A DNA stretch of 7,086 nucleotides, taken from assembly GCA_964529745.1 (NCBI GenBank), contig CAZGZR010000121.1, positions 1 through 7,086 on the forward strand, in the 5' to 3' direction. The notes beneath the pieces are model-generated. The model made no database searches. It saw only the letters and a list, made by a program, of their open reading frames with translations, and was not told where the DNA came from. Of this stretch, positions 1 to 4,616 are shown piece after piece (the first letter of the stretch is position 1; the number at the start of each line of letters is the position of its first letter). The stretch comes from RBG-16-57-9 sp964529745. Lineage in GTDB: Archaea; Thermoproteota; Bathyarchaeia; TCS64. The position numbers and the translations under genes are program-made.

Positions 1-1
1 T

Positions 2-340
2 GGCTATCCGTACACCAGTGAGTTCGCCACGCTGGCCAAGAACTTCCCCAACGTCTACATCGACATGTGCTGGATGCACATAATCAGCGACACCAGGGCC
101 CGCTCAGCCCTCTCCGAGTGGCTGGACGAGATCCCCGCCAGCAAGATCATGGGCTTCGGAGGCGACTACGCCTTCATCGAGGGGGTCTACGGCCACGCCG
201 TCATCGCCAAGGACAACATCGCCAGGGTCTTGGCGTCGAAGGTGGACGACGGGGCCTACAGCCTCGACGACGCGAAGAAGTACGCCGGGTGGCTCCTACG
301 GGACAACCCTCGGAGGCTCTTCTTCCCCGAACGAGTTTAA
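2..340 (+). CDS. Amidohydrolase family protein, C-terminal part (5' truncated by window)
   Basis: This is an open frame from the first full codon of the window to TAA, giving 112 residues; the start lies off the left edge. The segment resembles the C-terminal end of the amidohydrolase-2 (PF04909, TIM-barrel metal hydrolase) family. It has a strand-helix unit starting GYPYTSEFATLAKNFPNVY, then YIDMCW, then ALSEWLDEIPASKIMGFGGDY. The Asp in GGDY sits where these enzymes carry the catalytic, metal-binding Asp near the end of the barrel. The protein closes with a helix and the family-typical ending D-N-P-R-R-L-F. These enzymes hydrolyse, decarboxylate or isomerise small carboxylic or sugar-acid substrates in the cytoplasm. 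The substrate cannot be told from this fragment, and a uronate-isomerase-like relative is possible. The gene converges on the cooT gene with only 16 bp between the stop codons. Confidence 0.8.
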   Translation, partial: GYPYTSEFATLAKNFPNVYIDMCWMHIISDTRARSALSEWLDEIPASKIMGFGGDYAFIEGVYGHAVIAKDNIARVLASKVDDGAYSLDDAKKYAGWLLRDNPRRLFFPERV

Positions 341-356
341 AGACAATCTCTTCTGG

Positions 357-539
357 TTAACCAACTTTTTCCAACACGAGCCGAGTCGAAGACACGTCTA
401 CCTCCGCTATCCGCACGCCCTCAACCACAACCGGCATACCGAGCACGTCCCTGAGGGTGACCCTATTTCCCTCAACCTTGGCGTAGATAACGTCCTCGGC
501 CACCTTCTCGTCGTCGAGCCAGACCTTGAACTCACACAC
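357..539 (-). CDS. cooT: CooT family nickel-binding protein
   Basis: The product is a 60-residue protein starting M-C-E-F-K-V-W-L, followed by VIYAKVEGNRVTLRDVLG and a closing strand pair ending TRLVLEKVG. This is the layout of the CooT family (PF10133): a tiny all-beta protein with Cys2 directly after the start Met. In Rhodospirillum rubrum CooT is a dimer that binds one Ni(II), with Cys2 as ligand, and assists nickel supply to carbon monoxide dehydrogenase. The start is GTG, strongly supported by AGGAGG at 548-553, 8 nt upstream, inside the end of the preceding gene. It is the last gene of the three-gene minus-strand operon, 1 bp after the CooJ-like gene. Length and Cys2 both match the family. 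The nickel role here is inferred from the family and the neighbour. Confidence 0.85.
   Translation of the reverse strand: MCEFKVWLDDEKVAEDVIYAKVEGNRVTLRDVLGMPVVVEGVRIAEVDVSSTRLVLEKVG
366..370 (+). terminator. Possible oligo-T terminator of the amidohydrolase gene
   Basis: A run of five T lies 26 bp past the amidohydrolase stop, inside the 3' end of the convergent cooT gene. Archaeal RNA polymerase can terminate at short T tracts without a hairpin. The tract follows the palindrome GGTTAACC (355-362), which overlaps the cooT stop. The assignment is weak. Confidence 0.3.
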
Positions 540-540
540 C

Positions 541-750
541 CTAACCGCCTCCTAGATGCTCCAGCGCCTTCCTCAGATGCGCCGAGACCTCGTCCGCCTT
601 GCCGGCCGCGCTCCTCATCTCGGCAGCCGCCTCATCGAGCCCCATCTTCTCCGCCTCCTCCGCCTCTTCCAGGAACCTGTCCCTGTGCTCGTCGTTGTGG
701 TGGGCCCAGTGCTCTATTAGCCCCTTGAGCCTCTCCTTTTTCCCGCTCAA
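541..750 (-). CDS. Small CooJ-like helical protein with a histidine nickel motif
   Basis: The protein is about 69 residues, almost all helical, charged and alanine-rich (a predicted helical hairpin or coiled coil). Its first helix reads LIEHWAHHNDEHRDRF, which contains H-W-x2-H-x3-H exactly. From memory, this is the pattern reported as the conserved Ni(II) site in the coiled-coil part of CooJ, a nickel chaperone encoded next to CooT in Rhodospirillum rubrum. CooJ's long His-rich tail is absent. It also resembles small archaeal helical proteins of uncertain (DUF8180-like) classification. I chose the TTG at 750 because AAGGTG (759-764) lies 8 nt upstream. The frame stays open to a TTG at 780, which would overlap the upstream stop as TTGA and give 79 residues, but that start has only an abutting AGGA. 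The gene lies between the FmdE-family gene and cooT. A nickel chaperone or storage role is inference. Confidence 0.75.
   Translation of the reverse strand: MSGKKERLKGLIEHWAHHNDEHRDRFLEEAEEAEKMGLDEAAAEMRSAAGKADEVSAHLRKALEHLGGG
548..553 (-). promoter_or_regulatory. Shine-Dalgarno site of cooT
   Basis: AGGAGG on the minus strand ends 8 nt before the GTG at 539. It fixes the cooT start and shows that internal operon genes here use Shine-Dalgarno initiation. Confidence 0.75.
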
Positions 751-758
751 ACCATTCA

Positions 759-764
759 CACCTT
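759..764 (-). promoter_or_regulatory. Shine-Dalgarno site of the CooJ-like gene
   Basis: AAGGTG on the minus strand lies 8 nt before TTG 750. It favours this start over TTG 780, whose upstream AGGA directly touches the codon. Confidence 0.5.
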
Positions 765-776
765 GATCTAAACTTA

Positions 777-1502
777 TCAATCCTTAACTTTATCGTGGGC
801 AGTCCCCGAATCCCTGCAGTGGATACCGGCCCAGTCCAGCTGGCCGTAGCCCTCCCCGCTGCACGGTATGCAGTAGTACCCGTCGGGCCTCTTCACCGCC
901 TTGGTCTCCATCACCTTCTCGCCGCACCCAGCGCATATATGGCTCTCCAGGAGCCGACTGTAGCCCGGTAGCTCAGTCTCAACATGCTCCAGCTTGAAGA
1001 CCTTCTCCGCGGGTATCTCCAGCACCGAGAAGCAGTGCCTCTTGTTGAGCTCCATCATGCGGGCCTCCTCCTCGGGGGTGGCGTCCCTCTCGTTGACGAT
1101 CCTCCTGTACAGCTCCTGGGTCTCCGGGTTCCTGTCCCTGAGCAGGTCCCCCAGGTCGGGGCGCGCTGAGACCCTGACGCCGGCGCCGTTTCTTTCCACG
1201 AGGCTGAACGCCGTCTTGCCGTAGTCCCTGTAGACGAGGCTGTTGTTGCCGAAGCTGCAGCCGGTGACCATCTGGACGCCGTCGCTGAAGCAGCTGTTGG
1301 TCTCCACTATGGCGATGAGGTGCTCCATGCCCGTGCTCTCGACGACCCCAAGGGTCTTCATGGCGAGGTGCCCCGCCATGACGCCCATGGCGCTGCCCAC
1401 GCAGTGGTGTCCGTGTATGAGGGCGGTCATCCTGAGAAGCCCGGCCAGGTCGTCGCTCCGGATCATCTCCTCGATCTCTGTGCGCGTGTCGTTCGAGACC
1501 AT
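777..1502 (-). CDS. FmdE family protein with C-terminal zinc ribbon
   Basis: The product is 241 residues. The N-terminal two thirds match the FmdE family (PF02663), named after a protein co-encoded with formylmethanofuran dehydrogenase. Residues 30-36 are HGHHCVG, corresponding to the family H-G-H-x-C-P-G metal motif. They are followed by ETNSCFSDGVQMVTGCSFGN around Cys71, Asp74 and Cys82, and by the Y-R-D-Y-G-K-T-A-F-S strand. Residues 190-214 form a treble-clef or zinc-ribbon unit, C-x2-C-x17-C-x2-C, as in many stand-alone FmdE proteins. Family members are soluble metal-binding proteins of unsettled function. The ATG start fits a leaderless transcript, because a TATA box is centred about 26 bp upstream. 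It is the first gene of the operon with the CooJ-like and CooT genes, and its TGA lies 26 bp upstream of TTG 750. This context suggests nickel or molybdopterin-enzyme metal handling. It is not proof of a formylmethanofuran dehydrogenase subunit. Confidence 0.85.
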   Translation of the reverse strand: MVSNDTRTEIEEMIRSDDLAGLLRMTALIHGHHCVGSAMGVMAGHLAMKTLGVVESTGMEHLIAIVETNSCFSDGVQMVTGCSFGNNSLVYRDYGKTAFSLVERNGAGVRVSARPDLGDLLRDRNPETQELYRRIVNERDATPEEEARMMELNKRHCFSVLEIPAEKVFKLEHVETELPGYSRLLESHICAGCGEKVMETKAVKRPDGYYCIPCSGEGYGQLDWAGIHCRDSGTAHDKVKD

Positions 1503-1510
1503 CCCAGTAG

Positions 1511-1538
1511 AGTATTACCTATGCTATAAAAAGTATTA
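1511..1538 (-). promoter_or_regulatory. Promoter of the FmdE/CooJ-like/CooT operon with flanking TAATACT repeats
   Basis: On the minus strand a TATA box TTTATAG (1524-1530, inside CTTTTTATAGC) is centred about 26 bp before the ATG at 1502, so the transcript is probably leaderless. Two copies of TAATACT (1532-1538 and 1511-1517) flank the TATA box exactly 21 bp apart, about two helical turns. They could bind a regulator. Confidence 0.6.
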
Positions 1539-1582
1539 TCCTCTTATGCTTGGTGTATCCACACCCACCTGTTGGTATTCAT

Positions 1583-1616
1583 GCGGCGTCTAGTAACGTT
1601 GACAGGGAGACGCCGC
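1583..1616. repeat. Perfect 9-bp inverted repeat in the divergent promoter region
   Basis: GCGGCGTCT (1583-1591) and AGACGCCGC (1608-1616) are perfect inverted copies around a 16-bp spacer containing AACGTT. The right arm ends 8 bp before the TATA box of the VOC gene, so an operator or activator site is plausible. A smaller dyad, GGTGT-ATCC-ACACC, lies at 1552-1565. Confidence 0.6.
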
Positions 1617-1624
1617 CTGCCACC

Positions 1625-1634
1625 AATATAAAAG
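1625..1634 (+). promoter_or_regulatory. TATA box of the VOC gene
   Basis: AATATAAAAG stands in GC-rich surroundings. A start of transcription about 26 bp downstream would fall near 1656. That gives a leader of about 10 nt for ATG 1667, or a leaderless start at the in-frame GTG 1658. Confidence 0.65.
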
Positions 1635-1666
1635 CGTGGAGCCCGGATGATCAGGTCGTGAGAACG

Positions 1667-2056
1667 ATGGCTTCAGGAGTCGCGTTTGACCACGTCCTAA
1701 TAGTCGTCGAGGATCTGGAGCTCTCCATGGGGTTCTACAAGCTCCTGGGCTTCCGCCACTTGGAGACGATCCAGAGACCCGGGGACAGAGTCGCCGTCAT
1801 GAAGCTGGGCGAGACCAAGCTGGAGCTCATGTGCCTGCCCGAGGGGAGGGAGACGCGCCGCCCAGCCAGGAGGCTGACCGACATAGGGTTCAGGCACCTG
1901 GGGTTCAGGGTCGAAGACATAGAAGAGGTGTACGGCAGGCTCAAGGACAAGATCCGTTTCGAGTCGCCGCCCACCCCCATGACGGGGAGGGCTGGGCGCA
2001 TGACGGTGTTCTTCTCCGACCCCGACGGGGTCGAGCTTCACTTCGTGCAGGAATAG
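1667..2056 (+). CDS. VOC family (glyoxalase/bleomycin-resistance fold) metalloprotein
   Basis: The product is 129 residues with two beta-alpha-beta-beta-beta units. It opens FDHVLIVVEDLELSMGFYKL-LGF and ends DPDGVELHFVQE, the standard shape of the vicinal oxygen chelate superfamily. All four positions that bind the metal in glyoxalase I are filled: His9 (FDH), Glu53 (KLELM), His77 (RHLGF) and Glu123 (GVELHF). A divalent metal (Ni or Zn) is therefore likely. Lyase or epimerase chemistry fits, such as lactoylglutathione-lyase-like or methylmalonyl-CoA-epimerase-like activity; the substrate is not readable. I chose ATG 1667 because the conserved fold begins seven residues later. The in-frame GTG at 1658 is an alternative close to the predicted transcription start. 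An upstream ATG at 1550 is unlikely because it precedes the TATA box. The gene is divergent from the nickel-type operon. Confidence 0.85.
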   Translation: MASGVAFDHVLIVVEDLELSMGFYKLLGFRHLETIQRPGDRVAVMKLGETKLELMCLPEGRETRRPARRLTDIGFRHLGFRVEDIEEVYGRLKDKIRFESPPTPMTGRAGRMTVFFSDPDGVELHFVQE

Positions 2057-2135
2057 CGGTAGTCCCTATGACGATCCATTTGCAGTGATCTAGGTGACTT
2101 GAAAGCCGCCTTATCAGTGGATGGGTCTTTGAGTC

Positions 2136-2546
2136 CTACTCTTCCTCGGGGTCGTCGTCCGACTCTTTCTTCTCCGCCTTCATGTCCTCCAGTTTCGTAC
2201 GGACGTTGGATTCCACTTTGCGGAGCTGATCCATCAGCTTCGATCCGCCGGACTGCACCCTCGTCTGCATCATCTGCAAGCCGTCCTTGGACTTCACCAC
2301 GACGTCGTCAAGCACGTCCTTGGATCGAACCGAGTAGTCCGACAGCTTCTCCTTCATGGAGCTGGCGGCCATGTCCAGCGTCCCCTTCAGCGCTGGCCCT
2401 CTGTCCCTATACTCTTTCAGCAGTTGCAGAATGAGATCGCTATGGGACTTTCCCTCGTTCTCCTCAGACCACTCCTCAAGGAGGGGATCTATCCACTTTA
2501 ACTCTTTCTCGTCGAAGTTGAAGCACTTCCTCTTCGTCTTTGACAT
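2136..2546 (-). CDS. RHH-like N-terminal domain with long amphipathic helix and acidic tail
   Basis: This is a 136-residue protein I do not recognise by name. Residues 5-46 read as a short strand (KRKCFNF), a helix (ELKWIDPLLEEWSEEN), a turn with GKSHSD, and a helix (LILQLLKEY). That order and size match a ribbon-helix-helix DNA-binding domain. From about residue 52 to 123 there is a nearly continuous amphipathic, charge-rich helix with a repeated unit (VRSKDVL then VKSKDGL). The end, E-S-D-D-D-P-E-E-E, is strongly acidic. There is no signal peptide or membrane segment. A DNA-binding or nucleoid-associated regulator is possible, and so is a structural coiled-coil protein. The ATG has no clear Shine-Dalgarno. 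The gene lies 70 bp after tRNA-Ser on the same strand and converges on the VOC gene, with a 79-bp gap that shows no strong terminator. Confidence 0.75.
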   Translation of the reverse strand: MSKTKRKCFNFDEKELKWIDPLLEEWSEENEGKSHSDLILQLLKEYRDRGPALKGTLDMAASSMKEKLSDYSVRSKDVLDDVVVKSKDGLQMMQTRVQSGGSKLMDQLRKVESNVRTKLEDMKAEKKESDDDPEEE

Positions 2547-2562
2547 GTCACAACTGTCTAAG

Positions 2563-2580
2563 ATTTATCCTAGTAAAACG
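2563..2580 (-). promoter_or_regulatory. Possible promoter of the RHH-like gene
   Basis: The minus strand reads CGTTTTACTAGGATAAAT. TTTTACTA is centred about 30 bp before ATG 2546, and ATAAAT about 20 bp before it. The first spacing fits a nearly leaderless start better. The gene could instead be read through from the tRNA. Assignment is weak. Confidence 0.3.
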
Positions 2581-2616
2581 GTTATGAAGCCCTGTTATGG
2601 TTCAGTGATATATTTT

Positions 2617-2703
2617 TGGCGCCGGGAAAGGGATTCGAACCCTTGAGTCCTTGCGGACACCAGCTTTCCAGGCTGGCGCTCTTCCAGGCTAAGCGACCCC
2701 GGC
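2617..2703 (-). tRNA. tRNA-Ser (anticodon GGA), CCA encoded
   Basis: The minus strand folds into a complete type II tRNA. The acceptor GCCGGGG pairs with TCCCGGC, and the D stem GCTT pairs with GAGC. The anticodon stem CCAGC/GCTGG encloses the 7-nt loop CTGGAAA with anticodon GGA. A long variable arm GTCC-GCAA-GGAC follows, then the T arm AAGGG-TTCGAAT-CCCTT. The discriminator is G73, as seryl-tRNA synthetase expects, and CCA is encoded at 2617-2619. There is no intron in the anticodon loop. It reads codons UCC and UCU. Confidence 0.97.
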
Positions 2704-2730
2704 AGCACCGACAACTCATATGGGGCCGGG

Positions 2731-2738
2731 ATTTAAAT
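2731..2738 (-). promoter_or_regulatory. TATA box of tRNA-Ser
   Basis: The palindrome ATTTAAAT is centred about 31 bp before the mature tRNA 5' end, the usual archaeal tRNA spacing. It predicts a 5' leader of about 5 nt. Confidence 0.65.
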
Positions 2739-2756
2739 CCTCACCTGTTCCACACA

Positions 2757-2765
2757 GTTTAATAC
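2757..2765 (+). promoter_or_regulatory. TATA box of the DUF2153-like gene
   Basis: GTTTAATAC is centred about 33 bp before ATG 2794. This predicts a leader of about 7 nt, consistent with the absence of a Shine-Dalgarno before the start. Confidence 0.5.
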
Positions 2766-2793
2766 AGACCGGCCCGTAAAACACCCGAACAAG

Positions 2794-3123
2794 ATGAACG
2801 TCAGCTGGATCGAGCGAAGCCAGAAGACCCTGGACATGCTTAAGGAGCTACGTGGGAAACGCGACCAGGACCGCCTCGACCTCGTCCGGACCATGCGATA
2901 CGGCTTCGGCGCCCTGAGCCAGAGCCTAGGCGGCTGGATGCAGTGGGTCAACAGCCCGGAGGTCATGAGCCAGTTCACCCAGGAGGAGCTCCAGGAGATG
3001 AGCGACACCATCCTCGACATGGTCACCAAGTTCGTCGAGTACGATCGCGACATAACCGACTTCGGCATGAAGAAGGGCCTGGGCAAGCAGCGAGACGAGG
3101 AGCCCAGCCGATTCGTCATATAA
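2794..3123 (+). CDS. DUF2153-like small helical archaeal protein
   Basis: The product is 109 residues and all-helical by eye, with no membrane segment and no cysteine. The pattern resembles the uncharacterised archaeal family DUF2153: S-Q-K-T-L-D-M-L-K-E near the start, DRLDLVRTMRYGFGALSQSL, GGWMQWVNSPEVMSQFTQEE, and KFVEYDRDITDFG. In that family the W-x-x-W-x-x-(N/D)-P and F-T-x-E-E-L segments are conserved. No biochemical function is established that I know of. The assignment is from memory of the pattern. The gene is divergent from tRNA-Ser across a 90-bp region holding both promoters. It ends only 9 bp from the stop of the convergent split-barrel gene, so the two 3' ends almost certainly overlap in RNA. 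Confidence 0.8.
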   Translation: MNVSWIERSQKTLDMLKELRGKRDQDRLDLVRTMRYGFGALSQSLGGWMQWVNSPEVMSQFTQEELQEMSDTILDMVTKFVEYDRDITDFGMKKGLGKQRDEEPSRFVI

Positions 3124-3132
3124 AACCGAGAG

Positions 3133-3528
3133 CTAGGCTATCCTATCCCCTGCTCCCTTTCCTCCGCTGCTCTGGTAAATCTCCTTTATCCTACAAACTA
3201 TGGCGGACTTCCCCGGAAGCGGCCTGTCGCGATTCGTAGCCAACTTACGAGCCTTCTCGTAGAGCGGCCCCTCCGTCGCCTCCTCGGCCACACACTTGAT
3301 CTGGTAGCTCCCGTTGCCGTGGCACACGAAGCATACGCGGCCGTTTTCCCTGACGTTGGCGAGGGTCTTGTTGAGGTAGTTGTTGACCACGCAGAGGGTC
3401 TCGTCGTCCTCCCACCACCAGACGCCGACGTATATGACGTTGGGCACGCCGCCGCCGTTCACGGTCGCCATGGGGATCACCCTCTGGGCCTTGAAGGCCT
3501 CCCTGATGTCCTCAGAAACCTTAACCAT
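3133..3528 (-). CDS. Pyridoxamine 5'-phosphate oxidase-fold (split beta-barrel) protein
   Basis: The product is 131 residues. The layout is that of PNPOx-like flavin-binding split barrels (PF01243 type): an N-terminal helix (VSEDIREAFKAQ), the strand-turn-strand RVIPMATVNGGGVPNVIYVG, the segment WWWEDDETLCVVNNYLNKTLANV, then NGRVCFVCHG and a C-terminal strand-helix. In relatives the N-x-x-L-N-K-T-x-x-N-(V/L) segment follows the strand that lines the FMN or F420 phosphate site. The reaction is unknown; flavin or F420 reductase-like or heme-related roles are all found in the fold. I chose the ATG at 3528 rather than the adjacent TTG. A TATA box centred near 3562 predicts a leader of about 9 nt. 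It is divergent from the dipeptidase and apparently shares its TATA element. Confidence 0.85.
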   Translation of the reverse strand: MVKVSEDIREAFKAQRVIPMATVNGGGVPNVIYVGVWWWEDDETLCVVNNYLNKTLANVRENGRVCFVCHGNGSYQIKCVAEEATEGPLYEKARKLATNRDRPLPGKSAIVCRIKEIYQSSGGKGAGDRIA

Positions 3529-3557
3529 CAAACCACGGCATAAGGGGAGCGTATGAC

Positions 3558-3568
3558 GTTTATAAAAC
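3558..3568. promoter_or_regulatory. Symmetric TATA box shared by divergent genes
   Basis: GTTTATAAAAC contains the palindrome TTTATAAA (3559-3566). It is centred about 34 bp before ATG 3528 on the minus strand, and about 26 bp before position 3589 on the plus strand. No second good TATA box lies between the two genes, so both may use this element. Confidence 0.6.
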
Positions 3569-3596
3569 CAGCCCGCCGATATTCACCTATGAAGTC

Positions 3597-3606
3597 AGGG
3601 GAAGGG
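3597..3606 (+). promoter_or_regulatory. Purine-rich ribosome binding site of the dipeptidase gene
   Basis: AGGGGAAGGG lies 5 nt before the TTG at 3612. It supports this unusual start over the GTG at 3621. The leader, from about 3589, would be about 23 nt. Confidence 0.45.
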
Positions 3607-3611
3607 AAACC

Positions 3612-4616
3612 TTGGACGCCGTGAAGCTGCACGGGGAGGCCGTGGTGGTTGACACCCACTGCGACACGTTGAAGTGCCTCCTGCCCGAGTTCACGCGGCC
3701 ACGGGACTCCATGTGGGACGACAGAAGCGACATAGGCATATGCGCCAGAAGCAACCTGGGCCACATAGACGCTCCGCGTCTCCTGGAGGGAGGGGTGGAT
3801 TGCCAGGTCTTCGCGGTCTCCAGCGAGCGCAGCAGGACCCCCAATCACCCCCTAAGGACCGCCTTGGAGATGATAGAGAGGTTCTATACGGAGTGTGAGG
3901 CATGCGACGTCCTCAACCCCGTCACGTGCAGCGGAGAGATACTGGAAGCCAAGAAGAATGGTATGGTGGCTGGGCTGCTGAGCATCGAGGGGGCCGACGT
4001 CATCGAGGGCCGGATTGAGATGCTGGGCGTCTTTCACCGCCTCGGCGTCAGGATGGTGGGCCTCGTCCACAGCCTCAGGAACCAGCTTGCCGACGGAGTG
4101 ACAGACAGGCGCACTGGCGGCGGACTCAGCGAGCTCGGCGTCCAGGCAGTCGAGGAGCTGGACTGGCTCCGAATGATAATCGACGTGAGTCACATAAACG
4201 ACGAGGGTTATTGGGATGTCCTCGACCACACCGAGAACCCGGTAATCGCGAGCCACAGCAACAGCCGCTCCGTCTGCGACCACCCACGGAACATGACGGA
4301 CGAGATGATCGTGGCGCTGGCCGAAAACGGAGGCGTCATGGGGATGAACTTCGCCCCGAGCTTCGTGCACCCCGAGAAAGCAACACTGCAGGGAGTCGTG
4401 GACCACATAGACCACATCGTCGGCCTCGTCGGCCCCGACCACGTGGGCCTCGGTAGCGACTTCGACGGCATCCCATCAACACCAGCCGGCCTTGAGGACG
4501 TCACCAAGATGCCTGGCATAACCACGGAACTCGTAGACAGGGAGTACAGCGAAGAAGACATAAAGAAGATACTGGGCGGGAACCACCTCAGGCTGATGAA
4601 GGACGTTATCGGCTAG
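3612..4616 (+). CDS. Membrane dipeptidase, peptidase family M19 (renal dipeptidase type)
   Basis: The product is 334 residues, a usual length for prokaryotic M19 enzymes. These are TIM-barrel, binuclear-zinc amidohydrolases that cleave dipeptides, some D-amino acid containing. All expected metal and catalytic positions are visible: His16 and Asp18 (V-D-T-H-C-D-T), bridging Glu126 (SIEGAD), His194 (IDVSHIND), His215 (ASHSNSR), and Asp282 in GLGSDFDG. There is no signal peptide or membrane segment, so despite the family name it is probably cytoplasmic. The start is TTG with AGGGGAAGGG upstream. GTG 3621 is the alternative and would only remove three residues. The ATG at 3589 is out of frame. 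The 3' end overlaps the convergent phosphorylase gene by 4 bp. Dipeptide or cyclic-dipeptide scavenging is the likely role; the exact substrate is open. Confidence 0.93.
   Translation: MDAVKLHGEAVVVDTHCDTLKCLLPEFTRPRDSMWDDRSDIGICARSNLGHIDAPRLLEGGVDCQVFAVSSERSRTPNHPLRTALEMIERFYTECEACDVLNPVTCSGEILEAKKNGMVAGLLSIEGADVIEGRIEMLGVFHRLGVRMVGLVHSLRNQLADGVTDRRTGGGLSELGVQAVEELDWLRMIIDVSHINDEGYWDVLDHTENPVIASHSNSRSVCDHPRNMTDEMIVALAENGGVMGMNFAPSFVHPEKATLQGVVDHIDHIVGLVGPDHVGLGSDFDGIPSTPAGLEDVTKMPGITTELVDREYSEEDIKKILGGNHLRLMKDVIG

Noticed and set aside
357..1502. A complete formylmethanofuran dehydrogenase or methanogenesis locus
   Set aside because: Only an FmdE-family protein is present; no catalytic Fmd/Fwd subunit is seen, and the family is widespread outside methanogens.
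1550..1666. Upstream in-frame ATG at 1550 extending the VOC protein by 39 residues
   Set aside because: The extra segment is unlike the fold, covers the inverted repeat, and lies ahead of the TATA box at 1625-1634. ATG 1667 fits family length.
2057..2135. ATGACGA and TGATCT motifs between the convergent VOC and RHH-like genes as a possible small RNA
   Set aside because: No matching D boxes and no terminal stem; treated as ordinary intergenic sequence.
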